The notes beneath the pieces were generated by a model. The model worked only from the letters and a program-made list of their open reading frames with translations, did no database searches and had not been told where the DNA came from. Below are positions 25,732 through 34,810 of a stretch of 64,000 nucleotides of DNA, piece after piece. This DNA comes from CAISIP01 sp965278985 (lineage in GTDB: Bacteria; Pseudomonadota; Gammaproteobacteria; Burkholderiales; Burkholderiaceae_C), in NCBI GenBank assembly GCA_965278985.1, contig OZ257131.1, positions 5,146,001 to 5,210,000 on the forward strand. Direction: 5' to 3'. The first letter of the stretch is position 1; each line of letters opens with the position of its first letter. The translations under genes were made by a program, and so were the position numbers.

Positions 25732-27269
25732 TGCCGCGCTGCCAGCTGGCCCGACAGCGAGGCCATCGGCAGCCCCGGCCCCGGGTGCGCCGTGCCGCCC
25801 GCCAGGTACAGGCCCGGCACGGCGCTGCGCTGCGCCGGCCGCTGGAAGCTCGCCCGCCAGCCCTGGCTGGCCCGCCCGTACAGCGCGCCGGCCGAACCCG
25901 GATGTTCCGCCGCGAACTGCGTCGGTGTCGTGCACACCGCCGGCCAGGGCCCGGGGCGAAGGACCAGGCCCATGCGGGCCAATTGCATCAGCGTCTGCTG
26001 TTCGCATCGTTGTGTCTCCTCGCCCTCGGGCGGTCGTTCGCCGGCGCGGGCCGGCGCGTTCACGAGCAGCATCAGGCGCTCGGGGCCTGCCGGTGCGTCG
26101 GCGCCCGGTGCGGCACTGCGGTCCTGGGCGCACAGGTACACCGTGGGTGCATCCGGCAGGCGGCCCTGCCGCAGCGCATCGAACTCCCGGCGGTAGCCGT
26201 CCTGGGCCGGGTCGCTGAAGAAAACGTTGTGGTGCGACAACGCGAAACCTTCGGGCGTGGCCACCTGGTGCCAGGTGACTGCGGACAGCGAACGCTGTGC
26301 AGGTGCCAGCGGGCGCGCGCCCAGGCGGGCCTGCACGGCGCTGCCCAGCAAGCCCTGGGCCAGCGCCTCGGCGTCGCCGTTGAAGACCACGGCGTCCGCC
26401 TCCAGCACCTCGCCATCGGCAAGCACCACACCGCTGGCGCGCCCGCGCGTGAGCCGGATCTCCCGCACCGGGCAGCCGTACCGCAGCATGGCCCCCTGGC
26501 GTTGGGTGGCGCTGGCCAAGGCCTGTGCCAGGCGGTGCATGCCACCCTCGACCTGCCAGACGGCGGCACGTTCCACGTGGGCCACCAGCATCAGCGTGGC
26601 CGGTGCGCTGAAGGGGGACGACCCGCAGTAGGTCGCGTAACGGCCGAAGAGCTGGCGCAGCCGGGGGTCGTGGAAATGCCGGCCCAACGCCTGCCACAGG
26701 TTGTGGAACGGCTGGATGCGGGCCAGGCCCCGCAGGCCCGGCATGCCCTGGCGCAGCATGCGCGCCGTCAGGCTCAGCGGGTTCGGGCGGCTGGCGGCGA
26801 TGAAGCTCTGCTCCAGGGCGTCGTACACCCCCTGCGCCTGATCGCAGAACGCGCGGTAGCGCCGTGCCTCGGCCGGGCTGCTGAAGCGGGCAATGGCGTC
26901 CACGCTGGCGTCCAGGTCCGCCAGCAGGTCGAGCCGGTCGGTGGCCTCGGGTCCCCAGGCGTGGCGGGCCAGCACCGCGCAGGGCGTGAGCCGCAGCTGC
27001 TGTGCCAGCGACTGGCCCAGCGTGTCGAACAGCTGCTCGAAGACCCAGCGCATGGTCAGCACCGTGGGCCCGGCGTCCAGCGCGTGTGGTCCGACCTGGC
27101 GGGTGCAGGCCTTGCCGCCGGGGCCGGTGGCCTGCTCCAGCACGGTGACGTCCAGCCCCGCGTGGGCCAGCAATGCCGCGGCACTGAGACCGCCCACGCC
27201 AGCACCGATCACCAGCACGCGCGGCGTTCTGCGTTCGGTGGAGGCGTGTGCCCCAGGCGGAATAAACAT
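25659..27269 (-). CDS. crtD: Hydroxy-/methoxyneurosporene 3,4-desaturase
   Basis: CrtI-like flavoprotein introducing the 3,4 double bond in hydroxylated carotenoids. 536 residues. N-terminal FAD fold VLVIGAGVGGLSAAALLAHAG, then the family's GPGGKACTRQVGPHALDAGPTV, and C-terminal LYLAGGTAHPGPGLPMASLSGQLAA. Divergent from crtE across a tandem PpsR operator. The 3' end overlaps crtC. The start ATG at 27269 leaves a short variable head before RVLVIGAG, as usual. Confidence 0.92.
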   Translation of the reverse strand: MFIPPGAHASTERRTPRVLVIGAGVGGLSAAALLAHAGLDVTVLEQATGPGGKACTRQVGPHALDAGPTVLTMRWVFEQLFDTLGQSLAQQLRLTPCAVLARHAWGPEATDRLDLLADLDASVDAIARFSSPAEARRYRAFCDQAQGVYDALEQSFIAASRPNPLSLTARMLRQGMPGLRGLARIQPFHNLWQALGRHFHDPRLRQLFGRYATYCGSSPFSAPATLMLVAHVERAAVWQVEGGMHRLAQALASATQRQGAMLRYGCPVREIRLTRGRASGVVLADGEVLEADAVVFNGDAEALAQGLLGSAVQARLGARPLAPAQRSLSAVTWHQVATPEGFALSHHNVFFSDPAQDGYRREFDALRQGRLPDAPTVYLCAQDRSAAPGADAPAGPERLMLLVNAPARAGERPPEGEETQRCEQQTLMQLARMGLVLRPGPWPAVCTTPTQFAAEHPGSAGALYGRASQGWRASFQRPAQRSAVPGLYLAGGTAHPGPGLPMASLSGQLAARQMLADLASTAAYHPVVMPGGMSTR

Positions 27270-27287
27270 TGACGGCCGAATTGGAAG

Positions 27288-27331
27288 TGTCTAATCTACG
27301 TGACACTTTGCAGTGTATTTCATAAGTGACT
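27288..27331. promoter_or_regulatory. Tandem PpsR operator between crtD and crtE
   Basis: Perfect TGT-N12-ACA at 27288-27305 (inner CTAATCTACGTG), 8-bp spacer, then TGT-N12-ACT at 27314-27331. Located 18 bp upstream of the crtD start and 29 bp before the crtE start, so it can repress both directions. Confidence 0.72.
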
Positions 27332-27360
27332 GAACGTCGCGACTGACTTCGAGGACCTCC

Positions 27361-28251
27361 ATGCCCCTACCCGACCGCATCGAAAGCGCCCTGCGCGCCA
27401 GCCTCCAGCGTTGCCTGCAGCCGGGGCATCCGCCGCGCCTGGCGGCCGCCATGCAGCACGGGGTGTTTCCCGGCGGAGCGCGGATCCGGCCGAAGCTGGT
27501 GTTGGCCGTGGCCTATGCGTGCGGCGACGACGATCCTGTACTGGCTGATGCGGCGGCGGCCGCCATCGAGTTGCTGCACTGCGCCTCGTTGGTGCACGAC
27601 GACCTGCCGTGTTTCGACAATGCCGCCACGCGGCGCGGCCTGCCGTCGGTGCACAGCGCCTTTGGCGAGCGGCTCGCCGTGCTCGCCGGCGACGCGATGA
27701 TCGTCCTGGCATTTGAGTGTGTGGGCGCTGCGGCCAGCGCGCACCTGGGGCGCCTGCCGGGGCTGCTGCAGACCGTCTGCCAGGGCGTCGGCATGCCGCA
27801 CGGCATCGCCGCCGGCCAGAGTTGGGAATGTGAACCCCAGGTGGTGCTGAGCGACTACCAGCAGGCCAAGACCGGTGCGCTGTTTGCCGCCGCCACCATG
27901 GCCGGCGCGCAGGCTGCCGGGGCCGACCCGGCACCATGGCGCGCGCTGGGCCAGGCGCTGGGGCACGCCTACCAGGTGGCCGACGACATCCGCGATGTGC
28001 TGGGCGACACCCTGCAGTCGGGCAAGCCGGTGGGCCAGGACGTGCTGCTGAACCGTCCCAGCATGGCCCGCGCGCTGGGCCTGGAGGGGGCGGTGGCCGA
28101 ATTCGAGCGGCTGGTGGCCGTCACCCAGGCCACGGTGCCGTCCTGCCCCGGGGACAAGGCATTCCGCCACCTGATCGCACTGGAGGCCGAGCGCCTGCTG
28201 CCGGTTGGGCTGGTGGGGGCACACGCCGCACGGGTGACGGTGGCGGCATGA
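27361..28251 (+). CDS. crtE: Geranylgeranyl diphosphate synthase
   Basis: Trans-prenyltransferase giving GGPP for carotenoids and the bacteriochlorophyll tail. 296 residues. The first Asp-rich region is HDDLPCFDN (VHDDLPCFDNAATRRG), the second YQVADDIRDVLGD. ARIRPKLVLAV-type substrate loop near residue 40. GAGGA before the ATG acts as ribosome site. The stop overlaps crtF (ATGA). Confidence 0.94.
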   Translation: MPLPDRIESALRASLQRCLQPGHPPRLAAAMQHGVFPGGARIRPKLVLAVAYACGDDDPVLADAAAAAIELLHCASLVHDDLPCFDNAATRRGLPSVHSAFGERLAVLAGDAMIVLAFECVGAAASAHLGRLPGLLQTVCQGVGMPHGIAAGQSWECEPQVVLSDYQQAKTGALFAAATMAGAQAAGADPAPWRALGQALGHAYQVADDIRDVLGDTLQSGKPVGQDVLLNRPSMARALGLEGAVAEFERLVAVTQATVPSCPGDKAFRHLIALEAERLLPVGLVGAHAARVTVAA

Positions 28252-29417
28252 GGTTCCAGGCTGCGGCCCCCACGGTGGCCGCGCCGGGGCACTGGAGCGA
28301 TAGCTGGCTGGGCTGGCGCGACCGGTTGCTCGCAAGTCCGCGCTTCCGCCGCTGGGCGGAAGGATTCCCGCCCGCGCGCTGGATCGCGCGGCGTCGGGCC
28401 GCGCAACTTTTCGACCTGCTCGCCGGCTTCGTCTACAGCCAGGTGCTGCTGGGCTGCGTGCGCCTGGGCCTTTTCGAGCGGCTGGCGCGCGACGGCCCGC
28501 AGACCCTGGCCGCGCTGGCTGCCGTGCTGCCGTTGCCTGTGCAGGGGCTGGACCGGCTGCTGCAGGCCGCCTGCGCATTGCGCCTGCTGGAGCGCCGCCC
28601 TCATGCGCGCTTCGGCCTGGGGCCGCTGGGTGCGCCAATGGTCGGCAATGCGGGACTGGCCGCCATGGTCGAACACCACGAGGCGCTGTACCGCGACCTG
28701 GCCGATCCGCTGGCGTTGCTGCGTGCCGCACCGGGGCAGGGCACAGGTGGCGCGCTGTCGGCCTTCTGGCCCTATGCGCGCGCTGCGCAGCCGGCGCAAC
28801 TGGGCGCACAGCAGGTGGCTGCCTATTCGGAATTGATGGCCGCCTCGGTGCCCTGGGTGGCCGAGCAGCTGCTGCAGGCCTACCCGATGCACCGGCACCG
28901 GCGGATGCTCGATGTCGGCGGTGGCGAAGGTGCGCTGGCCGAGTGTGTGGCCCGCGCCGTGCCGGACCTGCAGGTGCAGGTCTTCGATCTGCCCGAGGTG
29001 GCCCGGCGTGCCGAGCAGCGCTTCGCCAAGGCCGGGCTGGCCGGGCGTTGCAGTGCCGCGGGTGGCGACTTCCTGCGCGGCGTGTTGCCGCGGGGGTTCG
29101 ATGTGATCACCCTGGTGCGGGTGCTGCACGACCACGACGACGCGGCCGTGCTGGACCTGCTGGGTGCTGTGCGCGACGCGCTGCCCGCCGCAGGGCGGCT
29201 GGTGATTGCCGAGCCCCTGGCCGATGCGCCGGGTGCGCCGGCCATGGGCGACGCGTATTTCGGCATGTACCTGTGGGCGATGGGCAGCGGGCGCGCGCGC
29301 AGCCCTGCGCAATTGCGTGTGTTGCTGGAGCGCAGCGGATTCACCGATGTGCAGGCCCGCCCGACCCCGATGCCACTGCACAGCGGTGTGTTGGTGGCGA
29401 GTGTCTCGGGTTCCTGA
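28248..29417 (+). CDS. crtF: Demethylspheroidene (hydroxyneurosporene) O-methyltransferase
   Basis: SAM-dependent methylation of the 1-hydroxy carotenoid end. 389 residues. N-terminal dimerization/winged-helix region (LFDLLAGFVYSQVLLGCVRLG), then SAM site MLDVGGGEGALAECVARAVP, QVFDLPEVA and the catalytic region TLVRVLHDHDDAAVLDLL. ATG 28248 overlaps the crtE stop. With crtC, crtD and crtE it defines a spheroidene/spirilloxanthin-type pathway; crtA is not in this window. Confidence 0.93.
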   Translation: MRFQAAAPTVAAPGHWSDSWLGWRDRLLASPRFRRWAEGFPPARWIARRRAAQLFDLLAGFVYSQVLLGCVRLGLFERLARDGPQTLAALAAVLPLPVQGLDRLLQAACALRLLERRPHARFGLGPLGAPMVGNAGLAAMVEHHEALYRDLADPLALLRAAPGQGTGGALSAFWPYARAAQPAQLGAQQVAAYSELMAASVPWVAEQLLQAYPMHRHRRMLDVGGGEGALAECVARAVPDLQVQVFDLPEVARRAEQRFAKAGLAGRCSAAGGDFLRGVLPRGFDVITLVRVLHDHDDAAVLDLLGAVRDALPAAGRLVIAEPLADAPGAPAMGDAYFGMYLWAMGSGRARSPAQLRVLLERSGFTDVQARPTPMPLHSGVLVASVSGS

Positions 29418-29426
29418 CAAGCAATG

Positions 29427-29470
29427 TGTAAATTTAGGTTGACATTTCCTGCTGTCTATCTAAGATGACC
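29427..29470 (+). promoter_or_regulatory. Tandem PpsR operator and promoter of the bchC-puf superoperon
   Basis: Perfect TGT-N12-ACA at 29427-29444 (inner AAATTTAGGTTG, one base different from the bchG site), 8 bp, then TGT-N12-ACC at 29453-29470. TTGACA at 29439-29444 and TAAGAT at 29461-29466 (16-bp spacer) make a convincing sigma70-type promoter lying inside the two operators. It is 71 bp before bchC. Confidence 0.75.
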
Positions 29471-29540
29471 TCATGCACCCCGTGATGCCCTCCCTCTTCA
29501 GCCCTCGGGCCGCAGCACTCTTCGTCTTTGGAGCAGCCTC

Positions 29541-30494
29541 ATGAACACACTGGCCGTGGTGCTGGAAGCGCCTGAGCAACTCGCCTTGCGCCCCCTGCAC
29601 CTGCCAGCGTTGCAAGAGGACGACGTGGTTGTCGAGGTGGAGTGGAGCGGCATCAGCACCGGCACCGAACGCCTCCTCTGGACCGGTCAGATGCCGATGT
29701 TCCCCGGCATGGGTTACCCGCTGGTGCCCGGCTACGAGGCCGTGGGCCGTGTGCTGGAAGTCGGCAAGGCCGGCAGCCGCCGGGTCGGCCAGCGCGTCTT
29801 CGTGCCGGGTGCGCGTTGTTATGGCGACGTGCGCGGGCTCTTCGGCGCCTCGGCCTCGCGCCTGGTGGTGCCGGGTGCGAAGGCCATTCCGGTGGCCGAG
29901 CAACTGGGCCCCCAGGCTGTGCTGCTGGCGCTGGCCGCCACCGCGTACCACGCCGTTGCCGACGGTGGCCGCGGTGCACCGCACACGCCCCCCGACCTGA
30001 TCGTAGGCCATGGCGTGCTGGGCCGCCTGCTGGCGCGCCTGAACGTGGCGGCGGGTTACACCAACTTCCGCGTCTGGGAAACCAACCCCCAGCGCAGCCA
30101 GGGCGCACTCGGCTACGAGGTGCTGCACCCTGAGGCCGATGCCCGGCGCGACTACCACGCCATCTACGACGTGAGCGGCGACGCCGGCCTGCTCGACACC
30201 CTGATCGCCCGCCTGGCCCCCGGCGGCGAGGTGGTGTTGGCCGGCTTCTACGCCAAGCCGCTCAGCCTGAATTTCGCACCCGCCTTCATGCGAGAAGCCC
30301 GCATCCGCGTGGCCGCCGAATGGAAGCCGGCCGACCTGGCCGCCGTGAACATGCTGCTGGACGACGGGCGCCTGTCGCTCGACGGCCTGATCACCCACAC
30401 CGAACCCGCTGCGCTGGCTGCCGAGGCCTACGGCCAGGCTTTCGGCGATGCGGCCTGCCTGAAGATGGTCCTGGACTGGAGAGCCCACCAATGA
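29541..30494 (+). CDS. bchC: 3-hydroxyethyl bacteriochlorophyllide a dehydrogenase
   Basis: Oxidises the 3-hydroxyethyl group to acetyl, the last ring modification of bacteriochlorophyllide a. 317 residues of the medium-chain dehydrogenase fold. Family marks are WSGISTGTERLLWTGQMP, FPGMGYPLVPGYEAVG and VPGARCYGDVRGLFGASASR. First gene of bchCXYZ-puf; its stop overlaps bchX by 4 bp. A GGAG lies just upstream of the ATG. Expression is expected to be under PpsR through the operator at 29427-29470. Confidence 0.95.
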   Translation: MNTLAVVLEAPEQLALRPLHLPALQEDDVVVEVEWSGISTGTERLLWTGQMPMFPGMGYPLVPGYEAVGRVLEVGKAGSRRVGQRVFVPGARCYGDVRGLFGASASRLVVPGAKAIPVAEQLGPQAVLLALAATAYHAVADGGRGAPHTPPDLIVGHGVLGRLLARLNVAAGYTNFRVWETNPQRSQGALGYEVLHPEADARRDYHAIYDVSGDAGLLDTLIARLAPGGEVVLAGFYAKPLSLNFAPAFMREARIRVAAEWKPADLAAVNMLLDDGRLSLDGLITHTEPAALAAEAYGQAFGDAACLKMVLDWRAHQ

Positions 30495-31519
30495 ACACCG
30501 CCACGATACCTGCCGAGGCGACGGTTCGCTTCCAGTCACGCACCGACATCCTGCGTGCCGAAGCCGCCATAGAGCCCGATCCCGTACCGAGTGCTGCCAC
30601 CAGCCCCGCCGCCAAGACCACGCAGATCATCGCGATCTACGGCAAAGGCGGCATCGGCAAGAGCTTCACGCTGGCCAACCTCAGCTACATGATGGCCCAG
30701 CAGGGCAAGAAGGTGCTGCTGATCGGCTGCGACCCCAAGAGCGACACGACCAGCCTGCTGTTCGGCGGCAAGGCCTGCCCCACCATCATCGAGACCAGCA
30801 GCCGCAAGAAGCTCGCTGGCGAGGCGGTGGCCATCGGCGACGTGTGCTTCAAGCGCGACGGTGTGTACGCCATGGAACTCGGCGGCCCCGAGGTCGGCCG
30901 CGGCTGCGGCGGGCGCGGCATCATCCACGGCTTCGAGACGCTGGAGAAGCTGGGCTTCCACGACTGGGGCTTCGACTTCGTGCTGCTCGACTTCCTGGGC
31001 GACGTGGTCTGCGGCGGCTTCGGCCTGCCGATCGCCCGCGACATGTGCCAGAAGGTCATCGTCGTCGCCAGCAACGACCTGCAGTCGCTCTACGTCGCCA
31101 ACAACGTCTGCAGCGCGGTGGAGTACTTCCGCAAGCTCGGCGGCAATGTCGGCGTGGCCGGCATGGTGATCAACAAGGACGACGGCACCGGCGAGGCGAC
31201 CGCGTTCGCCGAGCGCGCCGGCATCCCGGTGCTGGCCGCCATCCCGGCCAACGAGGACATCCGCCGCAAGAGCGCCAGCTACGAAATCATCGGCCGCCCC
31301 GACACGCAGTGGGCCAGCCTGTTCGAGACGCTGGCCACCAACGTGGCCGAGGCGCCGCCCGTGCGTCCGAAGCCGCAGACCCAGGACCAGCTGCTGGGCC
31401 TGTTCTCCGCCGAGGTGACAGGGCGCGACTTCAAGATGGAGCCGGCTACGCTGTTCGACATGGTCGGCAAGACCGAGCTGGTCAAGCCCACGCTCGAAGT
31501 GGTCTACGACGCGGCCTGA
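30491..31519 (+). CDS. bchX: Chlorophyllide a reductase iron protein subunit X
   Basis: Nitrogenase-NifH-like ATPase that passes electrons to BchYZ for reduction of the chlorin B ring (C7-C8). 342 residues. P-loop AIYGKGGIGKSFTLANLSYM, switch region DPKSDTTSLLFGGKACPT, 4Fe-4S cysteines in ELGGPEVGRGCGGRGI and LGDVVCGGFGLPIARDMCQK. An N-terminal ~45-residue extension before the P-loop is usual for BchX. Overlaps bchC by 4 bp. Confidence 0.96.
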   Translation: MNTATIPAEATVRFQSRTDILRAEAAIEPDPVPSAATSPAAKTTQIIAIYGKGGIGKSFTLANLSYMMAQQGKKVLLIGCDPKSDTTSLLFGGKACPTIIETSSRKKLAGEAVAIGDVCFKRDGVYAMELGGPEVGRGCGGRGIIHGFETLEKLGFHDWGFDFVLLDFLGDVVCGGFGLPIARDMCQKVIVVASNDLQSLYVANNVCSAVEYFRKLGGNVGVAGMVINKDDGTGEATAFAERAGIPVLAAIPANEDIRRKSASYEIIGRPDTQWASLFETLATNVAEAPPVRPKPQTQDQLLGLFSAEVTGRDFKMEPATLFDMVGKTELVKPTLEVVYDAA

Positions 31520-31533
31520 AGCCCAAGCGCACC

Positions 31534-33024
31534 ATGTCCAACTGCCACGCCACCCCCGAGCAGGCCCAGGCCCTGGCCTCGACCATGCCCGAGGCCACGC
31601 AACAGACATTGGCGACCTACGCCAAGGACTACCCCAAGGGCCCGCACGACCAGCCGCAGAGCATGTGCCCGGCCTTCGGCGCGCTGCGGGTGGGCCTGCG
31701 CATGAAGCGCACCGCCACCATCCTGAGTGGCTCGGCCTGCTGCGTGTATGGCCTGACCTTCACCTCGCACTTCTACGGCGCGCGCCGCAGCGTGGGTTAT
31801 GTGCCCTTCAACAGCGAATCGCTGGTGACCGGCAAGCTGTTCGAAGACATCCGCGAGGCCGTGCATGTGCAGGCCGACCCTGCGCTGCTCGACGCGCTGG
31901 TGGTCATCAACCTGTGTGTGCCCTCTGCCAGCGGTGTGCCGCTGCAGCTGCTGCCCAAGGCGATCAACGGTGTGCGCATCATCGGCGTGGACGTGCCCGG
32001 CTTCGGCGTGCCGACACATGCCGAGGCCAAGGACGTGCTGGCCGGCGCCATGCTCAAGTACGCACGCGCCGAAGCCGAGACCGGTCCGGTGTCGGCCCCA
32101 CGCGGCTGGCGCGAGCAGGGCATGGACAGCGCCCGCACCGTGAGCCTGCTGGGCGAGCTGTTCCCGGCCGACCCGATGGTGATCGGCATGCTGCTGGCGC
32201 CGCTGGGCCTGAAGGTCGGCCCCACGGTGCCCACGCGCGAATGGCGCGAGCTGTATGCGGCGCTGGACTGCACGGTGGCTGCCGCCATCCACCCCTTCTA
32301 CACCGCCAGCGTGCGCGAGCTGCAGGCGGCGGGACGGCCCGTGGTGGGCTCCGCACCGGTTGGTGCCGAAGGCACGGCCGCCTGGCTGCGCGCCATCGGT
32401 GAAGCGGCCGAGGTGCCCACGGCGCAGGTCGAGGCGGCCGTTGCCGGCATCGTGCCCGCCATCCGTGGCGCACTGGCCAAGTCACCGATCAACGCCAAGG
32501 TCACGGTCAGCGGTTACGAAGGCTCTGAACTCCTCGTTGCACGGTTGCTGATCGAAAGCGGCGCCACCGTGCCCTACGTCGGCACGGCCTGCCCGCGCAC
32601 ACCGTGGTCCGAGCCGGATCGCCTGTGGCTCGAAGCACGCGGCGTGGAGATCCAGTACCGCGCATCGCTGGAGCAGGACCTGGCAGCAGTCGAGCGCCAC
32701 CGCCCCAACCTCGCCATCGGCACCACGCCACTCGTGCAGGCCTGCAAGGAACGCGCAATCCCTTCGCTGTACTTCACGAACCTGATCTCCGCGCGCCCGT
32801 TGATGGGCCCGGCCGGCGCCGGTTCGCTGGCCCAGGTGGTCAACGGCGCGATTGCCAACCAGACCCGCTTCGACACGATGCGCGAGTTCTTCGGTGAGAC
32901 CGGCAAGGGCGACCGCGCCGGCATCTGGACCGAGACACCCGTGCTGCGCCCCGAGCACCGATCGGAGACGCGCCGCCAGGTCATCAAGATCATGAAGCGC
33001 CGCAAGGCCGAGGAGATGGTCTGA
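31534..33024 (+). CDS. bchY: Chlorophyllide a reductase subunit Y
   Basis: NifD-like catalytic subunit of chlorophyllide a reductase. 496 residues. Cluster ligand cysteines in QSMCPAFGALRVG and SGSACCVYGLTFTSHFYGARR. Downstream PYVGTACPRTPWSEPD and the C-terminal TNLISARPLMGPAGAGSLAQ are family-typical. ATG 31534 is chosen because bchX stops at 31519 and the earlier in-frame sequence is a shadow of bchX. The stop shares a base with the bchZ start. Confidence 0.95.
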   Translation: MSNCHATPEQAQALASTMPEATQQTLATYAKDYPKGPHDQPQSMCPAFGALRVGLRMKRTATILSGSACCVYGLTFTSHFYGARRSVGYVPFNSESLVTGKLFEDIREAVHVQADPALLDALVVINLCVPSASGVPLQLLPKAINGVRIIGVDVPGFGVPTHAEAKDVLAGAMLKYARAEAETGPVSAPRGWREQGMDSARTVSLLGELFPADPMVIGMLLAPLGLKVGPTVPTREWRELYAALDCTVAAAIHPFYTASVRELQAAGRPVVGSAPVGAEGTAAWLRAIGEAAEVPTAQVEAAVAGIVPAIRGALAKSPINAKVTVSGYEGSELLVARLLIESGATVPYVGTACPRTPWSEPDRLWLEARGVEIQYRASLEQDLAAVERHRPNLAIGTTPLVQACKERAIPSLYFTNLISARPLMGPAGAGSLAQVVNGAIANQTRFDTMREFFGETGKGDRAGIWTETPVLRPEHRSETRRQVIKIMKRRKAEEMV

Positions 33025-34508
33025 TGGCCTTCATCCTCGACCATGACCGTGCCGGTGGCTACTGGGGCGCCGTGTATGTGTTCACCGCCATCAAGGGCCT
33101 GCAGGTCATCATCGACGGCCCCGTTGGCTGCGAGAACCTGCCGGTCACGTCCGTCCTGCACTACACCGACGCGCTGCCGCCGCATGAGCTGCCCATCGTC
33201 GTGACCGGCCTGGCCGAGGAACAACTGGGCCGCGAGGGCACCGAGGGCGCCATGAAGCGTGCCCACGCCGTGCTCGACCCCGACCTGCCGTCCGTGGTCG
33301 TCACCGGCTCGATCGCCGAGATGATCGGCGGCGGCGTGACGCCCGAAGGCACGACGATCGCGCGCTTCTTGCCGCGCACCATCGACGAAGACCAGTGGCA
33401 ATGCGCCAACCGCGCCATCTACTGGTTGTGGAGCGAACACGGCCTGCGCAAGGTGCCGGCCCGCACACCCTTCGCAGATCGCCCGGCCGGCGAGAAGCCG
33501 CGCGTGAACCTCATCGGCCCGAGCTACGGCGTGTTCAACAGCGCCAGCGATGTGCACGAGATTCGCCGCCTGGTCGAAGGCATCGGCGCCGAGATCAACA
33601 TGGTGTTCCCGCTGGGCAGCCATGTGGCCGATGTGCAGAAGCTGGTCGACGCCGACGTGAACGTCTGCATGTACCGCGAGTTCGGCCGCATGCTGTGCGA
33701 GGCGCTGGACCGCCCCTACCTGCAGGCGCCCATCGGCCTGCACAGCACCACCGCCTTCCTGCGCGAACTCGGGCGATTGCTGCACCTGGACCCCGAGCCC
33801 TTCATCGAGCGCGAGAAGCACACCACCATCAAGCCCATCTGGGACCTGTGGCGCTCGGTCACGCAGGACTTCTTCGCCACCGCCTCGTTCGGCATCGTGG
33901 CCAGCGAGACCTACAGCCGCGGCGTGCGCCACTTCCTCGAAGACGAGCTGGGCCTGCCCTGCCAGTTCGCCATCGCCCGCAAGCCCGGCGACAAGACCGA
34001 CAACGCCGCGGTGCGTGCGCTGATCAAGACCAAGGCGCCGCTGGTGATGTTCGGCAGCGTCAACGAACGCATGTATTTGGCCGAGGCCGCGTCGCAAGGG
34101 CCGATGCGGCCCAGCTACATCGCGGCGAGTTTTCCCGGCGCCATCATCCGGCGCGCCACCGGCACACCCTTCATGGGGTATGCCGGCGCGACCTGGCTGG
34201 TGCAGGAGGTGTGCAACGCGCTGTTCGATGCGCTGTTCCACATCCTGCCGCTGGGCACCGACATGGACCGCGTCGACCCGACGCCGGCCCGTGCGCTGCC
34301 CGAAATCGTATGGACGGCCGAAGCACGTGAACTGCTCGACGAGTTGCTGGAGGCCCAGCCTGTGCTGGTGCGCATCTCCGCGGCCAAGCGGCTGCGCGAC
34401 CAGGCCGAAGCGCGGGCTCGCGAAGCCGGCAGCGCAGCGGTCCATCCCGAACACCTGGAAGGGCAGGCACGACAGATCGTCACCGCCGCGCTCGGAGCAC
34501 TCGCATGA
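33024..34508 (+). CDS. bchZ: Chlorophyllide a reductase subunit Z
   Basis: NifK-like partner of BchY. 494 residues. Begins with the characteristic FILDHDRAGGYWGAVYVFTAIKG, cluster Cys in DGPVGCENLPVTSVLHYTDALP, and ends with the C-terminal BchZ/BchB-like helical domain (AEARELLDELLEAQPVLVRISAAKRLRDQAE). Translationally coupled to bchY (TGATG). It is followed after 120 bp by pufB, as in the typical bchCXYZ-puf superoperon. Confidence 0.96.
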   Translation: MAFILDHDRAGGYWGAVYVFTAIKGLQVIIDGPVGCENLPVTSVLHYTDALPPHELPIVVTGLAEEQLGREGTEGAMKRAHAVLDPDLPSVVVTGSIAEMIGGGVTPEGTTIARFLPRTIDEDQWQCANRAIYWLWSEHGLRKVPARTPFADRPAGEKPRVNLIGPSYGVFNSASDVHEIRRLVEGIGAEINMVFPLGSHVADVQKLVDADVNVCMYREFGRMLCEALDRPYLQAPIGLHSTTAFLRELGRLLHLDPEPFIEREKHTTIKPIWDLWRSVTQDFFATASFGIVASETYSRGVRHFLEDELGLPCQFAIARKPGDKTDNAAVRALIKTKAPLVMFGSVNERMYLAEAASQGPMRPSYIAASFPGAIIRRATGTPFMGYAGATWLVQEVCNALFDALFHILPLGTDMDRVDPTPARALPEIVWTAEARELLDELLEAQPVLVRISAAKRLRDQAEARAREAGSAAVHPEHLEGQARQIVTAALGALA

Positions 34509-34628
34509 CCAGCGCAGCGCGTGCTCCAAGCCCCCTGATGACGCCTGCAGGCCTGCCGCCTGGGTGTGCCTTGCCGCGTGGGCGCTGCGCGGTGCTGGCT
34601 GAAAAGCCTAAGTTGAGGAGAAATCCAA

Positions 34629-34778
34629 ATGGTTGATGACAGGAGAGGCTCGTTATCCGGGCTGACCGAAGGTGAGGCCAGGGAATTCCACGGCATCTTC
34701 ATGAGCAGTTTCATCGGTTTCACGGTGGTTGCCGTGGTGGCCCATGTGCTCGTGTGGATGTGGCGGCCCTGGCTCTGA
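34629..34778 (+). CDS. pufB: LH1 antenna beta polypeptide
   Basis: A 49-residue inner-antenna beta chain that binds bacteriochlorophyll in the ring around the reaction centre. Sequence marks are LSGLTEGEAREFHGIFMSSF (N-terminal cytoplasmic helix with the first conserved His), one transmembrane span and the Mg-ligand His in VVAHVLVWMWRPWL. AGGAG at 34616-34620 sets the ATG. The usual partner pufA does not follow immediately; a 73-codon ORF intervenes. Confidence 0.95.
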   Translation: MVDDRRGSLSGLTEGEAREFHGIFMSSFIGFTVVAVVAHVLVWMWRPWL

Positions 34779-34810
34779 GTTGACAGTGTGAATGCGCCAG
34801 GAGGCAAGCC

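Noticed and set aside
24751..27306. 851-codon minus-strand frame that would make CrtC with a long N-terminal extension
   Set aside because: The extension is an out-of-frame reading of crtD, rich in Gly/Ala/Arg, without family similarity; only the last ~326 codons are CrtC.
34509..34628. Possible separate PpsR-controlled promoter before pufB
   Set aside because: No TGT-N12-ACA in this 120-bp gap; only the pufB ribosome site is clear, so puf probably relies on the bchC promoter or a site I cannot see.
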